Source of the DNA: Bacteriovoracaceae bacterium
GTDB lineage: Bacteria; Bdellovibrionota; UBA1018
Length of the DNA stretch: 14,102 nucleotides
Assembly: GCA_947500275.1 (NCBI GenBank)
Contig: CANMSW010000028.1
Location: forward strand, 1-14,102
Reading direction: 5' to 3'
Position numbers and translations under genes: made by a program. Below, piece by piece: positions 1-7,952 of this stretch (the stretch's first letter is position 1; the number at the start of each line of letters is the position of its first letter). The notes beneath the pieces were generated by a model. The model saw nothing but the letters and a program-made list of their open reading frames with translations, was not told where the DNA came from and ran no database searches.

Positions 1-536
1 ATGCCGAACTTCTCAGGAGCCCGATCCATGAAGAGCGAATGCTGGCTCTCATCATCTGGACTGAGCAGATCAAAAAATCCGATCCAGCCGAACAAAGGAA
101 ACTCGCACGCCTCTACCTCCGCAACTGGAAGTCGATCAACAATTTGGATCTGGTCGACGTGTCAGCGCCGATCGTTGTTGGGCCAGCGCTTTTCGCAGCC
201 GACACCCAAGTCCTCCGCACTTTGAGAATGTTCATCCGCTCCAAGAACCTCTGGCAGAGACGTATCGCGATCCTTTCCACTTTCTACTTAATCCGAAGAA
301 ACGAGTTTGAACTTTTGCGTGAGTTTACTGAGACCGTCCTTCAGGATAACGAAGACCTCATCCACAAAGCTTCCGGGTGGATGCTGCGCGAAGCGGGTAA
401 GAGGGACCTCTCCGTTCTCAGAGGGTTTCTTAAGAACCATGCTGGCATCATGCCGCGCACGATGCTCAGGTATTCGATTGAAAAACTCTCGAAAGCCGAA
501 CGGCTGAAGTGGATGAAAACCGCGGCACTTCCCTGA
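1..536 (+). CDS. AlkD-like DNA alkylation repair protein, 3' part (5' end outside window)
   Basis: The reading frame is already open at base 3 (A-E-L-L-R-S-P-I-H-E-E-R) and runs to TGA at 534-536. It therefore enters from the left and lacks only an N-terminal piece; AlkD-family proteins are about 220-240 residues and about 177 are visible. Family landmarks appear in order: SPIHEER near the start, RNWKSIN, DLVDVSAP, WQRRIAILST, the HKASGWMLREAGKRD block, and MPRTMLRYSIEKL near the C-terminus. AlkD is a HEAT-repeat DNA glycosylase that removes N3- and N7-alkylated bases without base flipping. The usual NWDLVD motif reads N-N-L-D-L-V-D (codons 138-158), so the catalytic Trp (W109 in Bacillus cereus AlkD) is Leu, encoded TTG at 144-146. 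The Asp and the later Arg are kept. Family assignment is confident, but activity is uncertain because of this change. Confidence 0.88.
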   Translation, partial: AELLRSPIHEERMLALIIWTEQIKKSDPAEQRKLARLYLRNWKSINNLDLVDVSAPIVVGPALFAADTQVLRTLRMFIRSKNLWQRRIAILSTFYLIRRNEFELLREFTETVLQDNEDLIHKASGWMLREAGKRDLSVLRGFLKNHAGIMPRTMLRYSIEKLSKAERLKWMKTAALP

Positions 537-592
537 GGATGATTCACGCTGAAAGGCTTGAGCCCGGGACTCGAAATCGGTACCAAGCTCTC

Positions 593-2659
593 ATGAGCTC
601 ATCGAACGCGAACCCGCTGCTGGCCCCCTCCACCTGGAACACTCCTTTCCAAATCCCTCCCTTTGAATCGATCCGCAGCGAACACTTCAGCGAAGCCCTC
701 ACGCTTTCGATGGGCAAGCACCTCGGGGAGCTTCAATCGATCGGCCAAAACCCGGACCTCCCCACTTTTGAAAACACTCTGATTGCTTTGGAGAATGCGG
801 GGACTTGGCTGGAAACGATCGTGAATATTTTCTCGAACCTCACTTCGGCAAATACGGGCCCCGCTCTTCAAGCCGTTGAAGCGGAATTCATGCCCAAGCT
901 CGCGGCCCACGCAAGCTCGCTCTACCTCAATGCCCCCTTATTCCAACGCATCAACCAGCTTTACCAACAGCGCCACACTTTAAAACTGGCAACCGACGAG
1001 CTTCGGCTCCTTGAGCGCTGGCACATGGACTTTGTTCGCGAAGGGGCAAAGCTTCAGGGAAATGCACGGAAGCGTTTTGAAGAGATCAGCATCGAGCTCG
1101 CCAACTTGTGCACGCAGTTTTCCCAAAATCTGCAGAAGGACATGGCAGCAACAACGCTCACCCTGACTGAACGGGAAGATCTTGCAGGACTTCCGCACGG
1201 GCTCCTCGATGCGGCACAAAGAAAGGCCACCTCCCTCGGTCAAAGCTCGGCTTGGGTCTTCCAACTCAACGAGCCCACCGTGATGGAGTTTGTCACCTAT
1301 TCAGAACGCCGCGAGCTCCGCGAAAAATTCTGGAAGCTCTGGCGCCACCGCGGCGAAAACGCGGGTCCTCACGATAATCGCCCCTTGATCGGCCAGATTT
1401 TGGCTCTGCGTTTGGAGCAAGCGAAGCTTCTGGGATTTGAGACGTATTCCGACTACGCGATTGCGACGAATATGGCCAAGACTCCGTCTGCGGCCCGCGA
1501 CCTCCTCATGAAAGCCTGGAAGCCCGCACGTCTGCGTGCGCTTGAAGAACGCGCGGAAATGACCCAATTAGCGGTCGAACTTGGGCACGGGAAACTTCAA
1601 ATCGAAGAGTGGGACTGGAACTATTACGCGGAGAAGATTCGCCAAAAGAAATATCAACTCGATGAGAATGAAGTTCGCGCCTTCTTGCCACTGCCCTCGA
1701 TGATTCAAGCACTCTTTGAGACGGCGGGTCGGCTTTTTCAACTGAGTTTCCGAGAAATCCCCAACGCCCCCCACTATCATCCGGATGTAAAAACCTGGGA
1801 AGTCCTCGATAGCACCGGAGCGCATCTCGGAATTTTCATCGGGGACTACGTCGCACGCCCCAGTAAGCGCAGTGGCGCCTGGATGAGTAACTATCGAGAG
1901 CAGCGCGGCCTCGCCCCCCACTCCGCCCGGCCCATCATCGTCAACTGCTGCAACAACTCTGAGCCCGCCGCGCCGGGTGACCCGACATTGCTGGGCATCG
2001 ATGAACTGCGCACCCTCTTTCATGAGTTCGGACACGGACTTCACGGTCTCCTCTCGCAGACTCGTTTTCCACGCCTGTCGGGAACGAATGTTTTGCGGGA
2101 CTTCGTCGAGTTTCCGTCCCAAATCCTTGAACACTGGGCGTTGGAGCCCGAGCTCCTTCGCCAGCACGCGCGTCACTACAAAACGGGCGAAGCCATTCCG
2201 GACTCACTCATCAAAAAAATCCACGAAGCTTCGAAATTCAACCAAGGTTTTGCCACCGTCGAATACACCGCTTCCGCTCTGATTGATCTCGACCTGCACG
2301 AGCAAAAAAGTTTTGACGGCTTCGATCCCACGGAGTTCGAGAAGGCTTTCAACACGAGAGTCGAGATGCCACCGGCGATTAAGCTCAGGCACCGCCTTCC
2401 CCACTTCCTTCATCTCTTTGCAAGCTCAGGCTACGCCTCCCAGTATTATGTCTATCTCTGGGCGGGAGTGCTCGATGCGGATGGTTTCGATGCATTCCGC
2501 GAGGCAGGAAACCCCTTTGCAATCGAACCTGCTCGAAAACTGAAGACCCACATCTACGAGGCAGGCAATACCCGCGACCCGATGGAATCCTATATCGCTT
2601 TTCGGGGCCGAGCTCCGGTCGTGGAACCGCTTCTCAAACAGCGAGGACTCTCGGGCTAG
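593..2659 (+). CDS. prlC: M3 family zinc oligopeptidase (oligopeptidase A / PrlC type)
   Basis: This is a cytoplasmic metallopeptidase that trims short peptides, including cleaved signal peptides. With the chosen start it has 688 residues, close to the roughly 680 usual for OpdA/PrlC. The zinc motif HEFGH is at residues 477-481, inside LFHEFGHGLHGLL. The third zinc ligand is the Glu of DFVEFPSQ at about residue 506, 29 residues after the first His, the spacing expected of the family. The conserved block ARPSKRSGAWMSNY and the C-terminal FASSGYASQYYVYLWA region, which lines the active site, are also intact. In-frame ATGs lie at 509, 539 and 593. I prefer 593 because it places NPLL and the family N-terminus just after Met and avoids overlapping the upstream gene, although no good Shine-Dalgarno precedes any of the three. 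It follows the alkD-like gene by 56 bp. Confidence 0.93.
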   Translation: MSSSNANPLLAPSTWNTPFQIPPFESIRSEHFSEALTLSMGKHLGELQSIGQNPDLPTFENTLIALENAGTWLETIVNIFSNLTSANTGPALQAVEAEFMPKLAAHASSLYLNAPLFQRINQLYQQRHTLKLATDELRLLERWHMDFVREGAKLQGNARKRFEEISIELANLCTQFSQNLQKDMAATTLTLTEREDLAGLPHGLLDAAQRKATSLGQSSAWVFQLNEPTVMEFVTYSERRELREKFWKLWRHRGENAGPHDNRPLIGQILALRLEQAKLLGFETYSDYAIATNMAKTPSAARDLLMKAWKPARLRALEERAEMTQLAVELGHGKLQIEEWDWNYYAEKIRQKKYQLDENEVRAFLPLPSMIQALFETAGRLFQLSFREIPNAPHYHPDVKTWEVLDSTGAHLGIFIGDYVARPSKRSGAWMSNYREQRGLAPHSARPIIVNCCNNSEPAAPGDPTLLGIDELRTLFHEFGHGLHGLLSQTRFPRLSGTNVLRDFVEFPSQILEHWALEPELLRQHARHYKTGEAIPDSLIKKIHEASKFNQGFATVEYTASALIDLDLHEQKSFDGFDPTEFEKAFNTRVEMPPAIKLRHRLPHFLHLFASSGYASQYYVYLWAGVLDADGFDAFREAGNPFAIEPARKLKTHIYEAGNTRDPMESYIAFRGRAPVVEPLLKQRGLSG

Positions 2660-2764
2660 TACGGCCCGTCGAAAGCACGGTTCGTCAAGAAACTCTCACT
2701 TTATCCGCCCTCTGGATGCGCTATGCTTTAAAGAACTGGAGTGTTCTCCGGGGCGGGGATACCG

Positions 2765-3337
2765 ATGCAACTCGACTCAAAAAAGATTTCAGCCTTTCTG
2801 TATGCTGCAATCCTCTCGTGGCCGTTTGAAGCTCACGCTATTCCAATTCAATATCGAATTGAGCCGATCGTAGGACTCGAGCGCGTTCAGAAACTTCTGC
2901 CGGACGCCCACACCAGCACCCGCCTTTTTTATGGCGCCCGCGCGACCGCGGGGGTCCCGTTCGCTTCACTTGAAGGCGAGTACACTCGATCCCAGGATGA
3001 GGAATCTTTTCCGCTCCAATCAACCAGCACACTCTCGACTGGTGATAAGGCAAAAGTCGGAATTCGTGGAAGTTATTCGCTTGGGCAATACCTCAACCTG
3101 AATGCGCGCATCGGAGGTGAAGCCTCTCAAGAAAAGACCGAAGTCACATCAGGAGGATCTTCGACATCCGAGACCACTCCGATTCAACTTCGTCCCTACT
3201 TGGGGGCAGGGGTTCAGCTTAATTTCACGAAGAAACTCAGCTTCTCGGCTGAGGTGGTAGCCACCTTTCGAGAACTCCCAGACTTCAGTCAGAACAACTA
3301 CCAAGCGTCTGCCGGACTCGCCGTTTCGCTTCCCTAG
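2765..3337 (+). CDS. Small outer-membrane beta-barrel protein, secreted, function unknown
   Basis: The product is 190 residues and begins with a signal peptide: basic residues KK near the N-terminus, a hydrophobic stretch FLYAAILSWPF, and a likely cleavage after A-H-A at about residue 25. The mature part alternates hydrophobic and polar residues in strand-like segments (LFYGARATAGV, LNLNARIGGEA, LRPYLGAGVQLNFT, LSFSAEVVATF, YQASAGLAVSL), separated by Ser/Thr/Gly-rich loops. This is the pattern of an 8-stranded OmpA/OmpW-like barrel. The last residues of the final strand sit at the C-terminus, as is usual for barrels. ATG 2765 is chosen over an in-frame GTG at 2741 because it puts the signal peptide at the N-terminus and has a G-rich stretch (2750-2758) just upstream. 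I recognise no specific family. Confidence 0.72.
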   Translation: MQLDSKKISAFLYAAILSWPFEAHAIPIQYRIEPIVGLERVQKLLPDAHTSTRLFYGARATAGVPFASLEGEYTRSQDEESFPLQSTSTLSTGDKAKVGIRGSYSLGQYLNLNARIGGEASQEKTEVTSGGSSTSETTPIQLRPYLGAGVQLNFTKKLSFSAEVVATFRELPDFSQNNYQASAGLAVSLP

Positions 3338-3403
3338 AGCTTCGTTCGCTTGAGGCTCATCCCCCTGGTCTGCCCCACTGCCCTGTGGTAGCGCTCAGGA
3401 ATA

Positions 3404-4678
3404 ATGACATCGCAAAATGACGCGACCACCCATGCCCCCTTGGCCAAAGCCTTACTCCCCATTTTCCTCATCGTTCTGGTGGACGTCCTGGGACTCACGA
3501 TCGTCCTACCCCTTCTGCCCTTCTATGCCCAAAAGTATGGTGCCACCCCCTGGATTGCCACTTTACTCACTAGCGTGTTCGCCTTCTGCCAATTGGTCTC
3601 GGGGCCAATCTTAGGAAGCTTGTCGGACCGCCACGGACGAAAACCGGTTCTCCTATTCAGCCAAATTGGAACCCTAATCGGATTTCTCATCCTCGCGTTC
3701 GCCGAAACCCTGCCTCTGATTTTTCTTTCCCGCGTCATCGATGGTGCAACGGCTGGCAACTTATCGATTGCGCAAGCCTATATCTCGGATGTCACCGCCC
3801 CGAAGGATCGCGCGAAGTCTTTCGCCGTAATCGGAATCGCATTCGGTCTCGGGTTCTTAGTTGGGCCAGCCGTTTCAGGCTACCTCTCGCAATACGGATA
3901 TCACATGCCGATTTTTGCGGCGGCCGCCCTTTCATTCACGAGCATTCTTGCGACCCGTTTCTTGCTACCCGCCGTTACCAAGAAAACATCGGACGTCAAT
4001 CCCGGCCCGGGCGGACGTCGCCTTTCCATTTTCAATTGGGGCGGCTACGTGCCCTATTTCAAGCGGCCTGAACTCGGAGTCCTCCTTCAGCAGTTCTTCC
4101 TCTTTGCGTTCTCGTTCTCACTCTTCACGTCCTGTTTCGCACTCTTTGCGGAGCGACGCTTCACTTGGCAGGGCGTCGCCTTTGGCCCCCGCGAGGTGGG
4201 ATATGTTTTCGCCTTCACCGGCTTTCTTGGGATCTTCATTCAGGGCGGAATGCTCAGCCGCCTTGTGAAACGCTGGGGTGAAGAAAAAGTCACGTGGGTC
4301 GGATTTGGCTGCGCTTCGATCGGATATGTTGGCCTCGCCGCCTCGCAGAACATTCCGGCACTCTTAGGGGTCAGCGCCATCGCCACCTTCGGTCACGGAG
4401 TTCTCCGTCCGGCCCTGACGAGCCTGATTTCCAGGCGCGCACACCCCAATGAGCAAGGGGTCGTGCTTGGAATGACTCAATCCTTGAATTCAATGGCGAC
4501 CATCCTCGCGCCCATGGTCGGCGGCGCTCTCATCGAGCACGAGTGGCTGAACTCTTGGGCTATCCTCACCGGACTGGTCTGCTTAGGCGGCTACCTTCTT
4601 CGGTGGAAGTCAGCACGCATGACTCAGTCCTTAACTGAAGCGCACGGCACACATCCCGCTCACGGGAGTGCCTCCTAA
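3404..4678 (+). CDS. MFS drug/metabolite exporter, TetA-like (DHA1 family)
   Basis: This is a 424-residue inner-membrane transporter with about 12 hydrophobic segments, probably a proton-coupled exporter. Motif A (GSLSDRHGRKP, residues 71-81) lies between TM2 and TM3. Asp27 lies within TM1 (FLIVLVDVLGLTIVLPLLPF), as in TetA-type antiporters. The antiporter motif C, GIAFGLGFLVGPAVSG, is at 144-159 in TM5. RVIDGATAGN (110-119) matches motif B, and a cytoplasmic central loop lies around residues 183-220. The start is supported by AGGA at 3397-3400. The substrate cannot be read from the sequence. TetA-like homologues are often annotated as tetracycline or multidrug exporters, but nothing here shows resistance. 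The next gene begins 12 bp downstream, so co-transcription with the radical SAM aminomutase gene is likely and the exported compound could be an amino acid or its product. Confidence 0.9.
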   Translation: MTSQNDATTHAPLAKALLPIFLIVLVDVLGLTIVLPLLPFYAQKYGATPWIATLLTSVFAFCQLVSGPILGSLSDRHGRKPVLLFSQIGTLIGFLILAFAETLPLIFLSRVIDGATAGNLSIAQAYISDVTAPKDRAKSFAVIGIAFGLGFLVGPAVSGYLSQYGYHMPIFAAAALSFTSILATRFLLPAVTKKTSDVNPGPGGRRLSIFNWGGYVPYFKRPELGVLLQQFFLFAFSFSLFTSCFALFAERRFTWQGVAFGPREVGYVFAFTGFLGIFIQGGMLSRLVKRWGEEKVTWVGFGCASIGYVGLAASQNIPALLGVSAIATFGHGVLRPALTSLISRRAHPNEQGVVLGMTQSLNSMATILAPMVGGALIEHEWLNSWAILTGLVCLGGYLLRWKSARMTQSLTEAHGTHPAHGSAS

Positions 4679-4690
4679 CCGGGGCGAACT

Positions 4691-5914
4691 ATGCAGTTGG
4701 AGCCGCTTGCCCCATCATCCACCTGGCAGCAGGAATTGCGGAGTTCGCTCAGCACTCCTGCGCAATTACTCCAGGCGGGACTGATCTCCCCAGAAGAGGC
4801 ATGCGACTCTCGTTTTTTAGCAGTGATTCGTGAGAACCAAGTTCGAATCACGCCTCATACGGCGTCTCTGATTGATCGCGAAAACCCAGCGTGTCCTATT
4901 CGTCTCCAATCAGTCCCATCGGCTCAACGCGAAACGGATCCGGAGCTTCCGGCTTGGATCGAAGAGCTTTCGAATGAGATTTACGGTCAACCCAGTCCGT
5001 GGCGGGACGACGCGATCGGCGACCTCACGCGGCTAGAGGCACCTCGCCTAACTCATCGTTATGGCAATCGCGCTCTTCTGCATGTTTCTGACACTTGCGC
5101 ACTTTGGTGCCGCTTTTGCTTCAGAAAGTCCCACCTCAACGACCGCGAAGAATCCCTTTACGTAGGTAAGTTTGACGAGGCCTTAAGCTATATCACCCGG
5201 ACACCCGAAATCAGTGAACTGGTATTGACTGGGGGCGATCCACTCTCCTTGGGCGACGAACCCCTGGGGCGTTTACTTCAAAAGCTCGACGAAATTCCTC
5301 ATCTGAAGAACGTTCGAATCCATTCCCGGATGCTCGTCAATCTCCCCTCACGCGTGACGGCATCGCTTATTGAAACGCTCGCGACCCCAAGGCGATATCA
5401 CCTCAGCCTGTCCAATCACTTTAATCATCCACGCGAACTCGCCCCACCGAACTTAGAGAGTCTACGCCGGGTGCGGAAGGCTGGAATTACCCTACTCAAT
5501 CAATCGGTGCTCCTGCGCGGCGTGAACGATCGGACCGAGACGCTCGTGGAGCTTTTCCAAGGGCTTTATCAAGCCGGCGTGATTCCGTTTTGGCTGCACC
5601 ACCCGGACTGGACCCCGGCCACTTTTGGGTTCCGTGTTTCCATCCGCCGGGGACTCAACCTGTATCAGTCACTCTTTGGCCAACTTTCAGGCCCTGCCGT
5701 TCCTCAATATGTCCTCGACCTTCCGGGAGGCCTCGGAAAGGCCCCTCTCAACGACTCGCGAGTTCAGAGGCTGATCACCAGAAATCAAGATGGGTTTGAA
5801 GCGAGCGTCTACGAGATCCCTCGCCCATCGACTCGCGAGGGACAAGAAGATCAGCGAGTGCGGTACTTGGATCTGGCACCGAGCATCGAATCCACTCAGT
5901 CCTCAATCACCTGA
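4691..5914 (+). CDS. KamA-family radical SAM, PLP-dependent aminomutase (lysine 2,3-aminomutase-like)
   Basis: This 407-residue protein belongs to the family that moves an amino group from C2 to C3 using a 5'-deoxyadenosyl radical and PLP. The cluster-binding motif Cx3Cx2C is at C136, C140 and C143 (CALWCRFC), followed by R145, the position that binds the lysine carboxylate in Clostridium LAM. ELVLTGGDPL is at 177-186. QSVLLRGVNDR at 271-281 is a hallmark block. D306 (in LHHPDW) and D343 (in VLDLPGG) match the two Asp residues that hold the substrate amine in LAM. K350 in PGGLGK matches the PLP-binding Lys. EpmB, which acts on EF-P lysine, is shorter and has an E-I-G-G-E-P-S-K type end, so this looks closer to a free-amino-acid aminomutase. 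The block before D306 is divergent (PFWLHHPD against PYYxYxCD in LAM). GGGG at 4681-4684 supports the start. The 3' end overlaps the convergent gene by 19 bp. Confidence 0.87.
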   Translation: MQLEPLAPSSTWQQELRSSLSTPAQLLQAGLISPEEACDSRFLAVIRENQVRITPHTASLIDRENPACPIRLQSVPSAQRETDPELPAWIEELSNEIYGQPSPWRDDAIGDLTRLEAPRLTHRYGNRALLHVSDTCALWCRFCFRKSHLNDREESLYVGKFDEALSYITRTPEISELVLTGGDPLSLGDEPLGRLLQKLDEIPHLKNVRIHSRMLVNLPSRVTASLIETLATPRRYHLSLSNHFNHPRELAPPNLESLRRVRKAGITLLNQSVLLRGVNDRTETLVELFQGLYQAGVIPFWLHHPDWTPATFGFRVSIRRGLNLYQSLFGQLSGPAVPQYVLDLPGGLGKAPLNDSRVQRLITRNQDGFEASVYEIPRPSTREGQEDQRVRYLDLAPSIESTQSSIT

Positions 5915-6423
5915 TTGAAAAGACTCGCTCCCACGATCACCCAGCAATGATGCCCCATCGACACTTTTTCGGTCGCTCCCTCAATGCATCGAATCGAGAA
6001 CAGCTCACCTTCGAGTTTTAAACGCCTTTCCCTCACGTTTTCCGGAAGCTGATGGGTTTCAGAGAAACCTTCCAACGCGCGGTAAAAAGACTCCCGAAAC
6101 TCAGCGCTTCCCCGAGTGATTCGGTAAGCAATCCAAGAATCCTCAACAAAGGGGTGAGCAATGAGCTCTTGAACGATCGGAGCAGCGCCCACCGGTTGCG
6201 CGAGCGTCTGACAGTAGCCGTGGCCATCTCGAATCGAGCAATTGAAACGGAACTCGGAAGCGACTTCCGACATCCGAGCATCGAGTTCCTGGAGAACTTG
6301 GGCCGATGCGCTTGAAACTTTGATTTGGAATGCGAAAGCCGGGGCAGCCCCACTGATGATCGCGAGGGCGACAACCCCCCAGATGACTTTTTTGATCCGG
6401 GGCGCGAAGAGAGCGTCAAACAT
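5896..6423 (-). CDS. Exported hypothetical protein with four cysteines
   Basis: The product is 175 residues. The start at 6423 is fixed by a strong GGAGG Shine-Dalgarno five bases upstream; an upstream in-frame Met at 6483 would add 20 residues and bury the signal peptide. The N-terminus has basic RIKK, a hydrophobic core VIWGVVALAIISGAA and a likely signal peptidase site after A-F-A at about residue 31. The mature part, about 144 residues, contains FNCSIRDGHGYC and, near the C-terminus, IRCIEGATEK...HHCWVI. These two cysteine pairs could form disulfides in the periplasm. I recognise no family. It lies 98 bp downstream of the sigma-54 activator gene on the same strand and may belong to the same transcript or be its target. 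Its last 19 bp overlap the 3' end of the aminomutase gene on the other strand. Confidence 0.68.
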   Translation of the reverse strand: MFDALFAPRIKKVIWGVVALAIISGAAPAFAFQIKVSSASAQVLQELDARMSEVASEFRFNCSIRDGHGYCQTLAQPVGAAPIVQELIAHPFVEDSWIAYRITRGSAEFRESFYRALEGFSETHQLPENVRERRLKLEGELFSIRCIEGATEKVSMGHHCWVIVGASLFNQVIED

Positions 6424-6428
6424 CAGGG

Positions 6429-6433
6429 CCTCC
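6429..6433 (-). promoter_or_regulatory. Shine-Dalgarno GGAGG that decides the start at 6423
   Basis: Read on the minus strand, GGAGG is followed by five bases (CCCTG) and then ATG. This is the best ribosome-binding site in the window and selects Met at 6423 over the upstream in-frame Met at 6483. Confidence 0.75.
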
Positions 6434-6442
6434 AGCGACTTC

Positions 6443-6465
6443 AACCCCAGGAAAATCCTGGGATT
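6443..6465 (-). repeat. Inverted repeat / hairpin in the leader of the exported hypothetical gene
   Basis: On the minus strand the arms are AATCCCAGGA and TCCTGGGGTT with a three-base loop: ten pairs including one G-U wobble. On the plus strand the same position is a C-A mismatch, so the minus-strand RNA folds better. There is no T-run after it, so it is not an intrinsic terminator. It ends about 10 bases upstream of the GGAGG ribosome site. Confidence 0.55.
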
Positions 6466-6472
6466 ACTCTGC

Positions 6473-6498
6473 CCTGGTCGCATTTATGACGCACCAGG
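6473..6498. repeat. Inverted repeat with CCTGGT / ACCAGG arms
   Basis: CCTGGT at 6473-6478 and ACCAGG at 6493-6498 are exact reverse complements separated by 14 bases. The intervening GCG and TGC can extend the stem past a one-base bulge. It shares the CCTGG/CCAGG core with the neighbouring inverted repeat at 6443-6465. Both sit in the 98-bp gap between the activator gene and the exported hypothetical gene. It could be an operator or an RNA hairpin; the sequence does not decide. Confidence 0.45.
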
Positions 6499-6521
6499 TC
6501 AATCAAATCCTTAAAACCCCT

Positions 6522-7952
6522 CTATTCGCCCCGGCGAACCCCCAATTCCTTCATCTTGAGCTGTAAGCCCTTCCGTGAAAGCCCTAGCTTCGCCGAGGCC
6601 CGAGTGACGTTTCCGCCTGTTTCAGCCAGGGCCTGCTCAATCAACTCCTTCTCGAGAGTCTGAGTCCGGCGCCTGACAATCTCCTTCAGACTATTGCCTT
6701 CTTCTTCAGGGGCACCATCGGCTCCGACTGGAATGAGGGCCGCGGAGGCCGCCCGAATCTCCTCCGGAAGGTCTTGCACCCGAAGGATCTCCCCCTCCGA
6801 CATCAAAACCATGCGTTCCATGGCGTTCTCAAGCTGCCTGATATTTCCAGGCCAGGCGTAAGCCCGCAGCGCCTCGCGAACGAGCGGCTGGACCCCAGAG
6901 AAGCTCCTCCCAAGACGGGCATTGAATCGCTCTAAGAAAACATCGATCAAAAGCTCGATATCCTCCCGCCTTTCGCGGAGGGGTGGAATCCGAATCGGGA
7001 CTACATTCAGGCGGTAAAATAAATCCTCACGAAACCGGCCCGACTTCACTTCGGCATCCAAGTCCTTGTTCGTCGCGGCCACCAAACGCACGTCCACCTG
7101 ACGAGTCTCAACTCCCCCTACGCGCTCAAACTCCTGCTCCTGAATTGCACGAAGAAGTTTCACCTGCATTTCAGGTGGCATATCAGCCACTTCGTCTAAG
7201 AAAAGGGTGCCCTCGTGGGCAAGTTCGAAGCGACCCGGTTTGGAATTCACGGCACCGGTAAAGGCCCCTCGTTCGTGCCCGAAAAATTCACTTTCAATTA
7301 AGGTCGCCGGAATGGCCGCACAGTTGATCTTCACGAAAGGCTTAGAAACCCGAGGCGAATTTTTGTGAATCTCGAAAGCGACTAGCTCTTTCCCCGTGCC
7401 GCTTTCGCCCTGAATGAGAACTGTCGACGGCGACGCTGCCACCTTGGAGATCACCCGAAAAATCTCCCTCATCGGCGCGCTTCGGCCAATAATCGACGAA
7501 ACTGCCGGAACATCAGCCGAAGGCGTGCTCTCGTCTTCATCCGAGTCCGCCTGCGGCTCCATACGCCGCTGTCGCCCCGCCTCAACGGCCTTCATCGCAG
7601 TCAGAAGAAGCTCGCTCTGCTCAAAAGGCTTCGTGATATAATCGAAGGCGCCGCGCTTCAATGCCGTCACAGCCGACTCGACGGTCCCAAAGGCTGTGAT
7701 CATCACGACCGGAAGTTCCGGATGATTTTTTTGGCAATGAGCCAAAATTCGCATGCCATCGACATAAGGCATATTTAAGTCTGTGATGAGGAGGTCAGGT
7801 CCTTCGATCTCGATTTCTTCATCGAGGGACTCAATGGAGCGCACGCCTCCCGAAAAAAGCCGCACGCTAAAACCGCCTCGCTCGAGCATTGCGCCCATAA
7901 CTGCTGCTACGTTTGGCTCATCGTCGACTACAAAGACTCGGCCTTTACTCAT
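6522..7952 (-). CDS. NtrC-family sigma-54-dependent response regulator
   Basis: This is a 476-residue transcription activator with the complete three-domain layout. The receiver domain (residues about 4-122) has acidic residues D10-D11, the phosphoacceptor D58 in LLITDLNMP, T86 in MITAFG and K108 in ITKPFE. An acidic linker (DSDEDEST) leads to the AAA+ domain (about 152-385), with Walker A GESGTGKE at 182-189, the sigma-54 contact loop GAFTGA at 229-234, Walker B LFLDEV at 250-255, the FYRLNV arginine region near 312-317 and the sensor II block WPGNIRQLEN at 367-376. A Fis-type helix-turn-helix lies at about 445-470 (GNVTRASAKLGLSRKGLQLK). All activation residues are present, so it should be a phosphorylation-dependent activator. 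Its start codon overlaps the end of the histidine kinase gene by 4 bp, which pairs the two and suggests translational coupling. I saw no clear -24/-12 site in the window, so its targets are unknown. Confidence 0.95.
   Translation of the reverse strand: MSKGRVFVVDDEPNVAAVMGAMLERGGFSVRLFSGGVRSIESLDEEIEIEGPDLLITDLNMPYVDGMRILAHCQKNHPELPVVMITAFGTVESAVTALKRGAFDYITKPFEQSELLLTAMKAVEAGRQRRMEPQADSDEDESTPSADVPAVSSIIGRSAPMREIFRVISKVAASPSTVLIQGESGTGKELVAFEIHKNSPRVSKPFVKINCAAIPATLIESEFFGHERGAFTGAVNSKPGRFELAHEGTLFLDEVADMPPEMQVKLLRAIQEQEFERVGGVETRQVDVRLVAATNKDLDAEVKSGRFREDLFYRLNVVPIRIPPLRERREDIELLIDVFLERFNARLGRSFSGVQPLVREALRAYAWPGNIRQLENAMERMVLMSEGEILRVQDLPEEIRAASAALIPVGADGAPEEEGNSLKEIVRRRTQTLEKELIEQALAETGGNVTRASAKLGLSRKGLQLKMKELGVRRGE

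Noticed and set aside
1..225. Frame-1 open frame beginning with ATG at base 1
   Set aside because: It overlaps the AlkD-like frame, which carries clear family motifs; the frame-1 product is Ser/Thr-rich shadow sequence.
1568..2176. 202-codon open frame on the minus strand
   Set aside because: It lies wholly antisense to the M3 peptidase zinc-site region, whose protein motifs are intact; the antisense product resembles no family and follows from GC-rich codon bias.
2695..2730. Possible sigma-70 promoter for the outer-membrane protein gene (TATGCT as -10)
   Set aside because: No acceptable -35 hexamer at 16-18 bp; too weak to list as a feature.
3861..4268. 135-codon plus-strand frame inside the MFS gene
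   Set aside because: Composition (Ser/Arg/Phe-rich) is that of an out-of-frame shadow; the MFS frame here encodes clear membrane helices.
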